This document shows, in pieces, positions 38,421 to 51,054 of a stretch of DNA of 64,000 nucleotides; positions within the stretch are counted from its first letter, which is position 1; every line of letters begins with the position of its first letter. The notes under the pieces are model-generated. The model did no database searches. It saw nothing but the letters and a program-made list of their open reading frames with translations, and was not told the DNA's origin. Source of the DNA: Dasypus novemcinctus (Eukaryota > Chordata > Mammalia > Cingulata > Dasypodidae). The translations under genes and the position numbers were made by a program. The DNA lies in contig NC_080677.1 in the NCBI RefSeq assembly GCF_030445035.2, forward strand, positions 102,235,513-102,299,512. Direction: 5' to 3'.

Positions 38421-38869
38421 GTTAATTTTAATTTCAGGCCTGTGTCTGGAATTTCTTGGAGCTCCTCATTTTCACAGGATATATTACCAGAGATGAAGGT
38501 GATTTCTGAGAGTTTTGAGGATGAAAAAGGTTACTTCTGATCATTGGGCTCCTAAGACACAGACTTTTGATAAATTATATTAATTCAAAACTTTTTTTTC
38601 TTAAAGTAAGAAGCTGCTCTCAAATAGTTTTCTTAGAAAACAAGTTTCACTTTGAGCAATATTCAAGTCTCAGGAACACTCTGTGTAATTATCTATGTCT
38701 GCCTGCCAGGACCTCACCCCCAGTCTGCTGTGGAGACCATTTCCCACTCTGCAGTTAATTTAACTATGTCTTGAAAGGCAGTAGCTTATTCTGAATAATA
38801 CTACTTCCTTAGACTTGTTTAGGTGTTTACTGGTAATATAAAGTCTCTGTTAAGAGAGACTATCACAGT

Positions 38870-39060
38870 TAATAGATAGTCTTATTGAACAACTACTTAT
38901 CAGCTGTGCACTTCACATATATTATTAGTAATTTATGTAACTATTCTTTTTTAACAGATACTGAGACCAAGGCTCAAAAAAGTTACTTGCTCAAAGTCTT
39001 ATACTTAATGAGTCTATAAAGCCAAGCTATAAAGCCATTGCTACTTAAAACCAAAGCTCA
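38870..39060 (-). repeat. MIR fragment, minus orientation
   Basis: Decayed antisense MIR: 'cacttcacatatattatta', 'tttaacagatactgagacc', 'gttacttgctcaaagtctta'. Confidence 0.6.
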
Positions 39061-39164
39061 TTTGATAGGAAAAGGTATCATTTCTGTTTGTAATTCATCT
39101 GGTAGTTACTTTATTAACTACCTTTAGTGCCTTTCCAGTCACTTCCTCTTGTTATCGTGCATTT

Positions 39165-39983
39165 TATTTTATTTTTTATTAACAACTTTATTTCAAATTC
39201 ACAAAAATAAAGAACAGAAAAAGGCAGCTCAACAAGATATTACTCCTAAAAAGTTCTTTTTCAGACACTTTTATCTCATCTAATTCCAACTGCTAACTCA
39301 GTTGTTCCTCTAGTGTTCAGAAAGATACACAGATGAACAGATGAGTTAAATGACATAGTCAAGTTCTCCTTAGTAATGGAAAAAATTGAAGATGAGAAAA
39401 AAATGCTTAATTGTATTTATATTTCACAAAACCAAACTCCATATCCTTTTTTTACCTTTAAAATTAATATAGCATCAACTTTGCTTCTGCTACAAAAACA
39501 TTACAATGTTGTTATTAACTATAGTCCATAAGTTATCTTTTCCCCATGTATCACCACAGTCTTAACACCCTGTAGAAGAACATTCTTATATTATTAACCA
39601 TAATCCTTATCTACTTCCAAAATCATTGGCATACATTCCCACTATTATCCTCTACCTGTCCTTCTGCTAACACTAATATTCCTAGACTACTCCTTTCAGC
39701 CACAAACACGTCAATAAATCAAATTTGTTACATTCATTTTAATGTGTTTCCATCAAGTCCAAACATTACCACATATTTACATTTGACCTTATTAAACATT
39801 TTACATACATCCAGCATCTTCTCCACCTTCTCATCCCACATTCCCTCTCCCACTAACCTATACCTCATTGTCCAATTCCATAAGTCTACTCATTCTATTT
39901 AGTTTATATCAGTGAGACCACACAATATTCAACCTTTTGTGTCTGGCTTATTTCACTCAACAAAATATCCTCAGGATTCCTCT
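39165..39983 (-). mobile_element. L1 3' end, minus orientation
   Basis: T-rich left edge (inverted A tail), then antisense 3' UTR with 'ttattaactatagtccataag' and 'attaaccataatccttatct'. It ends with 'tcaaccttttgtgtctggcttatttcactcaacaaaat', which is antisense to the end of L1 ORF2. 5'-truncated at about 39983. Relatives in the same orientation: 62788-64000. Confidence 0.75.
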
Positions 39984-40875
39984 AATGGAAGGGTACAAAT
40001 TGGAGACCAGAAGAAAATAGGGGTTAGAAAACAGGAAAATGAGTGTGGAATGTAGCATGCATTTCTGTGGACTGTTAGTACATGTTACTAGTGTCAAAGA
40101 TGGACTGAGGCATTTAAAAATTTTGTTAAAATTCATTTGGGTACAAATGATTTGTGAATGGGACAGTGCCAAACTAAAAGTGGAAAGGCCCACTTACCCT
40201 CCCCCTCAATGGAAAAGGGAGCCTATGTAGAGCAAACACTGAAGCAAGCGAGGTGATGTTCTAATTGGCTAATGTTAAGTTTCCATTTTACACAGAGGGT
40301 CTTACAAAGTGGGAAGCAGATATACATAGAATAGTATGGTATGCCTGTCCATTCTGATAAGCTTTCTTTCCTAGATGAAACTCACTTGTTTATCACCAAG
40401 TGTTGGTCATCTGCTGTTCTGTAGGGTGTATCCCTTGTTCCATTTTCTCTGCAGTCTCTTGCACATCAAGTATTTATGTCTTTTGGAAAATCCTTTCTTT
40501 AAAAGGGGGCCAGTCCCCTTTTAGCAGTGCCCAATGCAGGCAGCCATATTATTTATTTTATAGCGTTTATCTTAATTTAAAAAGCTTGGATTTCTTTGCA
40601 TATGTTCTTCTACTTAACAAAGTTCATTTGCACATGATTGATCTTCAATACCTTAGTGTCTATTATATTTTAAATATTTTTAGTATTAAAAAATACAAAT
40701 TATTTAAGTGTAACTGTTTGCTAATCTAGAGACTTTGGGCAAAAACTATTCAATTTTTCAAACCCTTTTTTGGCAGTAAGGTATGATGGGAGGCAGATGA
40801 AGGTAGTTGAACAAAAACCTCAGTCAAAGAATATGAGTTATAAAATGGAAATCAACTATCATGCAAATCTGGGCC
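39984..40875. other. Intergenic DNA, nothing recognised
   Basis: No supported gene or repeat. The 109-codon plus-strand frame at 40400-40729 has no recognisable domain and is AT-rich by composition. Confidence 0.4.
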
Positions 40876-40879
40876 CTGT

Positions 40880-40985
40880 CCCATTTCTTACACTTATTGA
40901 GTACCTACTACATGTCAGGTACTGTAAACTGAGAATGAAAAGCTGACAACATGGATCCTGCTCTCCTGGAGATTACAGTTTAGCC
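40880..40985 (-). repeat. L2/MIR-like fragment
   Basis: 'ttattgagtacctactacatgtcaggtactgt' followed by 'ggatcctgctctcctggagattacagttt' matches the common antisense end of an ancient LINE/SINE (L2-type). Family call uncertain. Confidence 0.5.
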
Positions 40986-40989
40986 TGTG

Positions 40990-42150
40990 ATGTTAATTTT
41001 TAATTATTATGAGCAAGAATGATAACTTCTGAATGGAAAAGAGATGTATATAGCAGGAGGCAGGAGGTTCTCTGGAGGGATCTGATGAGTTATCAGCACA
41101 AAAAGACTGCCAGTGCCCATCTTCAGAAACAAGAACTTGACGGCCAATCCCTTAATAAGGTGAGCAGAACAGAGCACGTGGTGGGTTTGTCCACCTTAAC
41201 CCTGGTTTCTTGTCTCCATAATCACAGTCTGCTGCAGAGGGAGGTGGGTAGGTAGGAGGTGAGTGGGATTTATTGGCTGCTTCAGGTGGAGCTACATCAA
41301 CAATACCGAGAAAGAGCTTTCCTCTTGTACCACAGAGTGATATGAAATTACTTAATTCCAGTCTGCTCTGAAGGCTGATATTATGGTAAAACTTTTAATT
41401 AATTACCAGAAGTAAAGGTAATAAATTTTTAGATTAAGATCTAGTTACTGTACTTCTTAATTATTCTTTTTCATTCATTATCTCATTTTATCCTTGGTCA
41501 AGCCTGTGACAAGGTTATTTTTATAATTCATATTTATCAGGCAAAAGTAGAAAATATGACTTGCCAAAATTCACACAACCCATTATGGGCAGAACCAAAA
41601 ACCTCCTATTTTCCACCACATCAGCTCTCTTAATGAATGTCTCCTGGCCAATGAAGGGTTCTACAAACCTGCCTTGGCTGTGTGAAGCAATTCTCTTATG
41701 GAGACTCAGAATAGAGGAAGTGTCAGTTCCAATTAAATTCCAGAAGGTAGGTTGAGTCAGTATTATTGACCCACAGCCTGGATTTCTTAGTCCCTCTGGT
41801 GAGGGTGCAGGTCTTATTAGTACTTGGTGAACTCTTGCCCTTCCTTGGCTAAGTTACTGGCTCTGTTTCCTGCCACCCAGTGGTTTTCTTCCTTTACCTG
41901 TAGTTATTTGACCTTGCCTTGTGATCATATTTTCTTGGCCATGCTGGGGATACTTTATGATTATGACTGCCACAACTGATGCTTTAAATCATGTATTTAT
42001 TACATATATATTAACTATCAATTACATAAATTTATAAATAAACACGTGCAATATTTTGTGCTATGCTCTGGACATACACAAATGAATATAACAGCCTATG
42101 TCTTTCTAAAGTTTAAAGTATAACTTATTGCTAACATATAGTTATTAATT
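40990..42150. other. Intergenic DNA with a decayed MIR at about 41470-41615
   Basis: Near 41470-41615, 'ttcattatctcattttatcc' and 'gacttgccaaaattcacacaaccca' suggest an antisense MIR. The rest is unassigned and no reading frame has support. Confidence 0.4.
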
Positions 42151-42159
42151 GAAGAAAAT

Positions 42160-42460
42160 TTTGAAAAAAAATGAAAGTAAAAAGTCAAACAACTACAAAT
42201 CATCCATGATATTACAACCCATAGATAACCACTGTTAATATTTTGGTATATAGCCTTTTGACAATATTATAGTATCACCAAAAGGTAATCTGTGATTTCT
42301 TCATGTCACTTACTGATGATTGGGGAACACCTTTCCATTTGATGGGCTGCTACAACATCATTGCTAATGATTACAGAAGGGTCTTTTGTATAGATATCCA
42401 TAATCTGTTTAACCAATTCCCACTTTTTGGCTAGTTAGGTTCTTTCAAAAGTTTCTTTTT
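42160..42460 (-). repeat. Old L1 3' region, minus orientation
   Basis: 'acaacccatagataaccactgttaatattttggtatata', then 'cttatcatt-like' AT-rich sequence and 'aatctgtttaaccaattcccactttttggctagttagg', match the antisense 3' region common to old L1 families. Strongly decayed. Confidence 0.55.
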
Positions 42461-42748
42461 CTTTGGCTGTTAGCATCTCATAGCTCCTAGCATAGAAACT
42501 TACACAAAGAAAATCGCTCAACTTCTGTAGAATCTGATTTTGAATTAAGTGAGCTGCCACTTAGATAATTCTAGTGTGCCCATGAGTAGATTACATGTAA
42601 ATACAGTCTACTAATATTAACCTAAATTAAGGCATATGTATTTCTTCTACCCTTTCACCTTTTAATTTAATAAATAGTGCTGAAAAACTCTAATTGGACT
42701 CCAGGCAAAATTCTTTCATTTCTTTTTCCCTTCCTCCTGCCAAGGAAT

Positions 42749-42769
42749 TTGGGGGGGGGGGGGGGGGGA
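42749..42769. repeat. Poly(G) tract
   Basis: About 19 uninterrupted Gs followed by AG-rich sequence. Long G runs are rare and prone to length error and to G-quadruplex formation. Confidence 0.85.
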
Positions 42770-43495
42770 GGGTAGAAGGGGACAACCCTTTCTTTTTCAG
42801 TACCAGACTGCATAAATCCTTCTATTCCATAACTTCCATAGGAGTCATTTTCTTAAGAAAAACCTGGAAGGGGAGGACAGAAGGGAAGAAGGAAGGAGAA
42901 AACATATAGAAACAAATAGAGCAGATGTGATGGTATCTTGCCCAGGCCTTATTTTCCTTACTCTCATATTCATGGCAGACATAATTCTTGCCTAGTAAGT
43001 CTAGACTTAATCTCAGAATCCTATTTAACAAAAGGATCCTGGCAGAAACCATCAATCAATAGGAGTTGGCAAAAAAAAGGAATTCTATTTGGTATCCCCA
43101 ATCTAGAATGTTTATGGGATGTTTATCTTACTTTGGCCAATTAGACATGAAATTTTGTATTTATACATATACACTCTCACAATTGGTATAACTGTTTATT
43201 TTAAACAAGTTCTCTCCCTTGTAAGCAAATCGTTATAGTAGAATTCTTTGAGAAAGGAAAACTAGTATGTACCTTAAATGTATTGTTTGGGTAACACACA
43301 ACTATTTTTTAATACAGAGTAACAGTGAGATCCTACTTGTTTTAAAGATTAAAAATCATTCCTAGAAGTCAGGATAAATAATTAACCAATGAATAGATTA
43401 AAATTTGTGTAATATTATTAATTTTTGAGGTGCCAGCATTGAATTTCAATGTAAGTATTAGAATACCATGTATATATTTCATTCATTACTGTTAT
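42770..43495. other. Intergenic DNA, nothing recognised
   Basis: AT-rich with a purine-rich patch near 42860-42900. No gene or named repeat. Confidence 0.4.
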
Positions 43496-43499
43496 CTAT

Positions 43500-43790
43500 A
43501 GACACCTTTTTTTTAGCATTTATATTGTGCTTGATAGTTCACAAAATGCTTTCATATTCATTATCGCAATGGTTCCCTACAATAATGTGTGGTAGTCAAA
43601 AAGATCATTTATTTGACAGGGAAATTCTAAAATTAGGAAATTGTATTTTAAGAGTGAAAATTACTTGCTTAATCAATACCTCTTACGGTGGCAAATGTTT
43701 GTTGTGAAAAAAAGTAACTTGCTTAAGATCACATGGCTAGTAAAATTGTGAAGGTTGGATAGAAGCCTGAAATTTTTTGAATTTTAAAAA
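43500..43790 (-). repeat. Decayed MIR, minus orientation
   Basis: 'gtaacttgcttaagatcacatggctagtaaaattgtgaaggttgg' is the antisense MIR core. The upstream 'cacaaaatgctttcatattcattatc' fits its other end. Confidence 0.6.
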
Positions 43791-43869
43791 TTCTGTGATT
43801 CTTTCTTGTTGTCATCATTTAATGGGAAAAAGCCTATGCAGAGAAAAATCTCCCTTTGACATTTGTCCA

Positions 43870-45090
43870 CCACTCATCCATTTTCCCTCAATGGGCAGTT
43901 GATGGTGTTAGTACTTTGGATGTCTGTCCAGAGATATTCAATGTATATAAAAGCAAATATGACCCTCCTTCCCATTGTTTTTATACCCATAGTAACACAC
44001 TGTATACTTTAATCTGCACCTTATTTTTCCACTTATTAATATAGTTTGAAATCATTCCAGATCTATACATGAAGAACTCTTGCTCAATTTTTTAAAAAAA
44101 ACAGCTCAATCAGGAAGCAGATGTGGCTCAAGTGATAGAGCTTCTGCCTACCAAATGAGAGGACCTGGGTTTGATCCCTGGGGCCTCCTGGTGAAAAAGA
44201 AGAAGAGGAAGCATGTCCATGCAGCAAGCCAGTGCCTGCTCTAGTGCTCATGTGGTGAGCCAGTGCCCGTACAAATGCTCACACGAGTACCCACGTAGTG
44301 AGCCAGCGCCCCGCGCAAGTGGTGACACATCAAAAGAGAGACAAGGGGAGAGTCAAGGTGAAGTGCGGCAGAAACAAGGAACTGAGGTGGTGCAATTGGC
44401 AGGGAACATCTCTCCCCATCAGAGATTTCCAGAAATGAATCTGGTGAATCCTAGAGGAAAGAAAATGAGAAGACAACACAGACAGCAAAGGCAGGAAGAG
44501 GGAAAGGGGGAAAATAAATAGAGGAATAAATCTTAAAACAAAAAACAAAGAACAGCTAAATAGTATTGCATTATTTGGATAAATCCTTATTAATTTATCT
44601 ATTTAGCCAGACCCCTAATGATGGACATTTAAATTGTTTCAAATCTTTTGTCATGACAAAAAATGCTGCAATATTAAAAAGAAAACTTGCAAATAAATCA
44701 TTTCACTCGTGGGAGTATATATGTTAAGGATAAATTTCAAGAAGTGAAGCTGTTCGGTGAAAAGGTGTGTACTTTTGTAATTTTGAAAGATATTGTCACA
44801 TTTTATCCTTATAAATTGGATTAGTTCGCACTCCCACCAGCAGTTGTAAGAGGGCCTATTTCCACACACTCTTGCCAATGATGTGTTATCACCGTTTTTG
44901 ATATTTGTCAGTCAATCTGGTAAGTGAAATATAGTATCTCATTGCAGTTTTAATTTTCTATTATCATATTATGAGTGCATTGGGACACTGTATCCTATAC
45001 AGAAGATTTGTTTGGCTTTCATATCTGTTCATATATTTTTCCATAAGATTGATGGTCTTTGTTTTTTCAATTGATTGGCCGCAGTTCTTA
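43870..45090 (-). mobile_element. Old L1 ORF2/3' region, minus orientation, split by a SINE
   Basis: Antisense L1M-type landmarks: 'gaaatcattccagatctata', 'agacccctaatgatggacatttaaattgtttc', 'cgcactcccaccagcagttgtaagag' and 'tctcattgcagttttaattt'. A DAS-SINE interrupts it at 44111-44550. Decayed, 5'-truncated. Confidence 0.75.
44111..44550 (+). mobile_element. DAS-SINE, second subtype, inside an old L1
   Basis: Head 'gcagatgtggctcaagtgat' with B box 'gggtttgatccc'. The body has repeated 'gcaagccagtgcc', 'gtgagccagtgcc' and 'gtgagccagcgcc' modules (about 44223-44310). The tail is 'aaaataaatagaggaataaa'. Flanks aacagctcaat (44100-44110) and aacagctaaat (44551-44561) match at 10 of 11. The 102-codon frame over it is an artefact. 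Confidence 0.92.
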
Positions 45091-45099
45091 TTTATTAGG

Positions 45100-46430
45100 G
45101 AAATTCACTCTGTATGATACACAAGATGTTTTAGTCTAAATTTCATGTTCCTGCCACTACATACTACATTAATAAACAAAACATAATTTCTAATGAGTCT
45201 CCAGAACTTGCAAATCATTTGCATTATTTATCAATTTGCATGTATTGTTTCCTTCTCCCGCCATTAGATTATCTCTACATGTCAATAGTGTATAACTTTG
45301 ATCAATTTTAACCTCCCTCATATTTTTCTTCTTCCTGAAGTATTCTTAAGGTATCTTCTAAAAGTCCATTGAGAATTATCTTACCCCTAAGGGTATTTCT
45401 TGCTTTCAGGAGGCATTTTCCCTTTTCTGAAACTTTCACCTGAATATCCTGATAGAAATTGACTCCCCTAAACCACCTTTAGGATTCCACAGTAGCATAG
45501 ATTCTTCTCTTGAAGAGAAGCATTTTGGACACCTACATTTTTCTGGGTGTGTGTGATAGCAAGCTCTATTCCTTCAGCTCATGCCTCCTCATACCTAACT
45601 CACGGCAACTGTCCTGCTCTGAATTTATTAATCTAGGATGACACATCCCAGCCTAACTGCTAATTGATTGGGTCTGTTCAAGATAGAAAACTACTGCACT
45701 ACTCTTTCCCATGCCCTCTTTGTCAAAGAATTTCAGTGGATTATGACTAGCCTGAGACAAAATCTGAAAACATAAAGAACAGATTGTAATCGGCAAACCC
45801 TTTGTTTTCAAGTTATTCATGTGGCCTTTCAAAATAACACAAAGATTTCTTTGTCTTTGAAAAACAGAAAGAATCTCTTAACTCACCAAGCATTTAAATC
45901 CACTCAAATATGGTGGGTAGGATAATGTGCACATCCCATCCTGATACAAAGGATGTGCTGTGAAAATTTCATTCTCCAGGCATACATGTTGCTAAATTTC
46001 TAACCATGACCATATTTAGGTAAAAGATTAGAAGAATTAAAGCATGTTCAAAAATTAAAGTGGATAAACAAAGGGCTGGGAAATTCAGACCATAAAAAAG
46101 TAATAAGGACCCAGGATTATTTTGTCTGTAAAAGAGAAGTCTCTGGAGTATTTTAATAACATGTTTCTGGGTCATAAAATAAACACCAAAAAAATGATGG
46201 AGTTTAAGTAGTCTTTATCTCTGGTTAAGGAAAAATAAGCACATGAAACATCAGGCAGAATATCGGTTAGAAACAAAAATGATACTTTGGATATGTTCCT
46301 GATATAAAAATAAGACTATACATGTTTCTCTAAATATATTATACTTCAATTAAAAGTTTAGGAAAGAAAAAAACAATGATTTTCTTCTGCATGAGATAGC
46401 TTTGGGATGATCAGAGCACTAGATGGTTTC
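45100..46430. other. Intergenic DNA, nothing recognised
   Basis: AT-rich unique-looking sequence without supported features. Confidence 0.4.
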
Positions 46431-46439
46431 CTAAATTTT

Positions 46440-46640
46440 AGTGGTAATGAATGTAATGAATCCTCTGGACTCAGATAACTTTAGTTTAAATACTATTTCC
46501 ACTGCTTCCTGCTGGAATGAGCTTGGGAAAACTTCTCTTTTTAGGTTCTCCTTGCCTCATTTCTCACTTCTAAAATAGGAAATGATAATATCCGCCAACT
46601 AGCAGTGTTATGATGATTAGATGAGATAATGTATGTATCC
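46440..46640 (+). repeat. MIR SINE, plus orientation
   Basis: 'cctctggactcagataacttt', 'gagcttgggaaaacttctct', 'ttctaaaataggaaatgataatatccgccaa' and 'atgattagatgagataatgtatg' follow the MIR sense order. Confidence 0.75.
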
Positions 46641-46649
46641 TAGTTATGA

Positions 46650-47180
46650 GTTGGTTTTGTTGTAAAAGTCAGAAGATCGAAATATCAATAGCCTAAACAA
46701 GAGGTAAATTAATTTTCTCCCATGAATAAATCCCAGTAGATGTCTGGGGTTTGTGTGTGGACCTATTCTGTCCCGGTATCCAGGTACCGTCCCAGTATCC
46801 GGTAGTGTATGGCTTCCATTCCCAAAGAAATGTCCATTCCAGTCATCTAGTTATTGTCTTCACTCTAGCCCAGAGAAAGGAAAAGAAAAGGCTTTCTCTT
46901 TTTTTATGATTTATTTTATTTATTTATTCCCCACTCCCTTGCTACTTGTGTTCTCTGTCTGCTCTCTGTGTCCAGTTGCTGCACATTCACCGAACCTGGA
47001 ATCCCTCATATGGTACACAGGAGCTCAATCGCTTGAGCAACATCTGCTTCCTGAAAAAGCCTCTTCCTTAAGAACACTTCTTGGAAGTTGTACTTCCACT
47101 TTTATGACATTGGTTAGAACTTCCCTGCAAGGCTATATCTAGCAACAAAGGAGACTGGGAAACATAGTTTATATTCTGGG
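46650..47180. repeat. Old interspersed repeat, unassigned, split by a SINE
   Basis: Left part 'aaacaagaggtaaattaattttctccca...', right part 'aagaacacttcttggaagttg...ggagactgggaaacatagttta' resemble an ancient mammalian repeat seen in many species. The name is not certain. A partial DAS-SINE interrupts it. Confidence 0.45.
46899..47053 (-). mobile_element. Partial DAS-SINE, minus orientation
   Basis: Antisense tail ('tgatttattttatttatttatt'), a shortened body ('tctgtctgctctctgtgtcc') and an inverted tRNA-like head ('aatcgcttgagcaacatctgcttcc'). Flanks aaaaggctttctc and aaaaagcctcttcc look like a diverged duplication. Most of the GC-rich body is missing. Confidence 0.75.
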
Positions 47181-47184
47181 TGGC

Positions 47185-50100
47185 TATTTATCCAGTCACA
47201 AATTCATGGTTCTGCTTGTAAAGATGAAGGGCAATAGAGTTGTTGAGAGACAGGTATTTAGAAACAGCTAGCAACTTCTGCCATGGTAAGCAAAATAATA
47301 ATGGCAGAATCTGGCAATAAATGAAAATTCTTATGATTTTATCATTACAATCTAAGATTCCTACTTCCAGCAACTCACCAGCTATTTTCACTTAGGTGTC
47401 TCAAAGGCACTACCAACTTAATACTTCTAAAAATGAAATCATTACATCCTTCCTTATTTTCTCATCTACCATTTTTTAAAATGTAGTGAATAGTCTTATA
47501 AGCCACATGCTTTACATGCTGTAATCAATACAAAATCAGAAGTACTTTTCTGAACAAGTACCTCAATGTCTGTCCCAACAAAAGCAAAGGTGCCAAGAAA
47601 ATAAAAACCATGTTCATTTGTTCAACTTGGATCATTTATAATCCTCCCCCCAAACCTACATTCAGTAAAGTGAGAACATTTCAGTTACCTACTTCCGTTT
47701 CAACTTTTCCCCATGCTCTGTTAAAGATTTAGAAATGTCCTATAAATGTGTAAATCACTCAGTAAATAAATATAGATTTGCTTTGTAAGCAGTCCTAGCT
47801 ATTTGGTTATTGCAAAATTTTAATTGCTTTTCTTTCTGGTCTGTAAAATATACAGGCTTTGTTCTATTTCCACCCCCCAAAATTAATCTGTAAATGAAAG
47901 AGATTTGTAAGTAAAGTTATAAATGAAATTTGGCTAATTTTTCTATATCTATTTTAGCTAAACTTTTAATGTATTTCAACTTTAATGTGTAGTTAAAGTA
48001 ATTCAACATAATGATAAAGTTTGAATTGATTTATATCAGTGTAGCTGTACTCTATTTAAATGTATAATCTCCTGATTTTATGTATTCTCTCAAACATATA
48101 AGTAAAACATACATCTTTGTTGGCTAAAAGGCTACGTTAAAAGAAAAATATGGGTATCCTAAAGTATTTACTTGTTTTATAAGCCACGGATATATTTTAT
48201 TCTTGCTTAAGATTAATGGAGAAATTTATCCTGTATGTGGTTATTTATTTTTAGCATAAAATTTAAGATATTGAAAGAAGATAAATTTATTGAAAATAGA
48301 ATATATCTTTCAGATGCTTGGGTCACTTTCTTTTTGTAGTGCTTACTGTATTTTAGAATATTTTTTTGCAAAATTCATTGGGAGAGGAACTCTTCCTGCT
48401 GTAATCAGATAGTAGTGGGACAAATGCTCTTTATTAGTTTTCCTAGGACAATCTTGTTCAGGTAGAATGTATAATATCTGGGATGATATAATTTTTTGTA
48501 TTTCTGTTTAAAAAACTAAAGGACAAAGCAATTTAAAAGTTGAAATACTTTTCTTTGAATTCTGTTTCAGCATTCTTTTACTTAATATCATCAGTTAAGG
48601 GATGGGTGGAATAAATTCAAAGTTCTTATTTAATTATGAGAATTATGCAGGAATTCAATTTTTCTCTAATAGATTTGCTTGTTTTTCTTGTATGGTATGT
48701 AAATAGGAGGATTTAATTTTAAATTTATCTGATTATCTTCTTAAATTCAAGTAAGAATTTAGAGATATAAGGTTTATAAGATATGTATCAGTAAATTTTA
48801 ATGGTTATCTGAAGCTTGCTCACTTTTAGAAGTGTCTTTTTCAAAGAGAAACAAATGGATCCTTTTGCATCAACTTGAGTTATTGATATAATAAGAATGA
48901 TTTTCAAACCATTTCTTTGTCAAAGATTTAACTCATTTTAATGTTAGCACTGGCATATCATGACACAATAATAAATACACTTTGCGTGTATGTATGTATG
49001 TATGTATGTATATATGTATATATATATAAACGCAATTTAAAACCAAACAGTAGTGTTAATGAATTGAACCATATATAAAAAGACCTCCAATCTTATTACA
49101 AATTTGATAGAAATGACCCAGGTCACTTTTAAATAGAAGGCCACTCAGTGTACACAGCTTGTTATTTTTGTAACTACCTCTCAAGCATTTTAAAAAAATT
49201 ATATTTCTGGGCTCTAAAGTCTAAAATTCTGTTCTCTAACCCTCATTTTTTAAAACGTTGAAAAATCAAAATCATGAAAGTTAATTATTGAGGAGACAAT
49301 GCCTGTTTTTACTCCAGTACAAGCAACTTGTGGAATAAATAAATCATAACCAAATTAATTACAGGTGCACAGGTGAGTCATAGCATCCATGCATTTACCC
49401 CTTTATTAAGTCCTTTCCCGTGGAGATGGCAAGTCATTTCCTGGTGGATTTCTAAGTTTCAAAAATACAAATTTATGTCATAATGCATTTTCCAGGAACT
49501 ACCTATCTTAATCAAAATCTATTTTTAGTATCCTTGGTTTTCTTCCCAGAATCCTTGGAACTCCAGTATTTCTGTTGGTGGAACTTTTTAGGTTGTGTGT
49601 CTAGGTATTTTAATATATAAATAGAAAGGAGGAGGGGAAACATATTCCAATACAACTGTCTATCTGGAAACTCTACAAAATGAATTATAAAAGAAACTTT
49701 TGGAATGTAGATAATTCAGTATGGCAATCTGTTATTAAATAAATAAACCAAAATTGATACCTTTTTTAATGTCACCAATAAATACTTTAAAATGTCATTT
49801 TAAAAACTCCATATGAAATTTTAAGAAAATATAGATTTTGGAGTAATCTCATAAAACTAAAATTTGAAGGGAAGGCCCATATGAATAAAACTACAAAATT
49901 TAATTAAAGGCAAGGAGGAATATTTGCATAATATTTGAATAAGTAAGCCATAACTTGTTAATAGATGTTAATATAGTAAATGTGATGATGTAATGATGTT
50001 AATTATTCTCAAATCTTAAATTATTTTTTCCTAAAAACTTGATGAAGTTATATTGAAGTGAGATTATTTAGAGGAAAAAAGAGTAAAAATGGGTAACTGA

Positions 50101-51050
50101 CCAAATTAAATTTTAAAGTATTAGAATGCTAAAGTAATTAAAATTGCTAGGATTAGGTAATCAGTATAAAAGATGAAAAGTTTAATAGCAGACTCAAATA
50201 TATATAAAAATTAGTGTTTGTCTTCAAGAATCTATTATAGAATCAATGACATCCTATAACAATGAGCACACCTACCATTCTCATTCAAAAGAACCAGAAT
50301 CCTTGAGGAAATGGCTAATTCCCGGAGACATTCTGCTCCAGAAAGCAAGGAAGTACTCAAAAGGAGCTAGCTTGATGGTTGGTTCCCATTGGCCAACCAA
50401 ATTTGGGACAATGTGAGTATATAAAGAAAAAAAAGTACAGTAAAGGATTATAACATATTGAATAATAATACTTAAATGAAGAAAAATGATTTGGGGGAGC
50501 TATTCTTTAGAGAAGAGTGACAAGCAACACATGATAAATGGAAATGGAAAAACCATCATATTGCTATTCTAAGTGATTCAGATATAAGTTATCAGGGTAT
50601 ATTAAAACCCTTAGGTGGAAGATTGAAGGAAACAGGACAGTCACATGGTCTTAAAATATCACATCATAGATGACTTATAAATTATGAAGAGAAAAATGTA
50701 TCTGTACAGTGGACCTATCTGGAGGTCACCACCTTGTCATATGCTCAAACTTAACATTACCAATAGTGGGACAATCTCATATTATAGTTCTCTTAATGTG
50801 ATATTTATCTTGAATCTAATCATGAAGATACAGTCAAATTCAGTGTGTAGGGCATTCTTTAAGACACTGGTCTGAATTTTTAAAAAATTTCAAAGTAATG
50901 GAAAACAAAATAAGATGGGAGACTGTTCTAGATGAAAGAATTTAAATTGTCATCAGATAAATGCAAGGTATGAAAATTGACTGTAAACTGGATTTTAAGA
51001 AGAATCTGCTAAAGGCATTTTGGAGATAACTGGGGGAAATTTCAATATGG
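47185..51050. other. 3.9 kb AT-rich, nearly repeat-free DNA
   Basis: No recognised transposon over almost 4 kb apart from a microsatellite at 48985-49030. No coding frame above about 67 codons. Such repeat-poor stretches in gene-poor regions near a developmental-type CpG-island gene sometimes contain conserved enhancers; nothing in the sequence proves it. Confidence 0.45.
48985..49030. repeat. (TATG)n/(TA)n microsatellite
   Basis: Five or six TATG units followed by TATA-rich repeats. Confidence 0.9.
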
Positions 51051-51054
51051 ATTG

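Larger units (their letters stand above)
37431..38476 (-). mobile_element. Probable solo LTR split by a SINE
   Basis: Read on the minus strand it begins TGTGAAAATGAGGAGC and ends 'aaataaaccagca', with TG...CA ends and an AATAAA near the end. The two parts (37431-37960 and 38435-38476) are separated by a DAS-SINE. Without it the LTR is about 570 bp. Its middle is GC-richer than the surroundings. No internal retroviral region. Family not assigned; fossil. Confidence 0.6.

Noticed and set aside
40400-40729. 109-codon plus-strand frame (cysteine- and tyrosine-rich)
   Set aside because: AT-rich, no signal of conservation that I can recognise, no promoter or splice context.
48985-49030. Candidate CRISPR-like or satellite array
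   Set aside because: It is an ordinary tetranucleotide microsatellite in a mammalian genome; no spacers and no unit longer than 4 bp.
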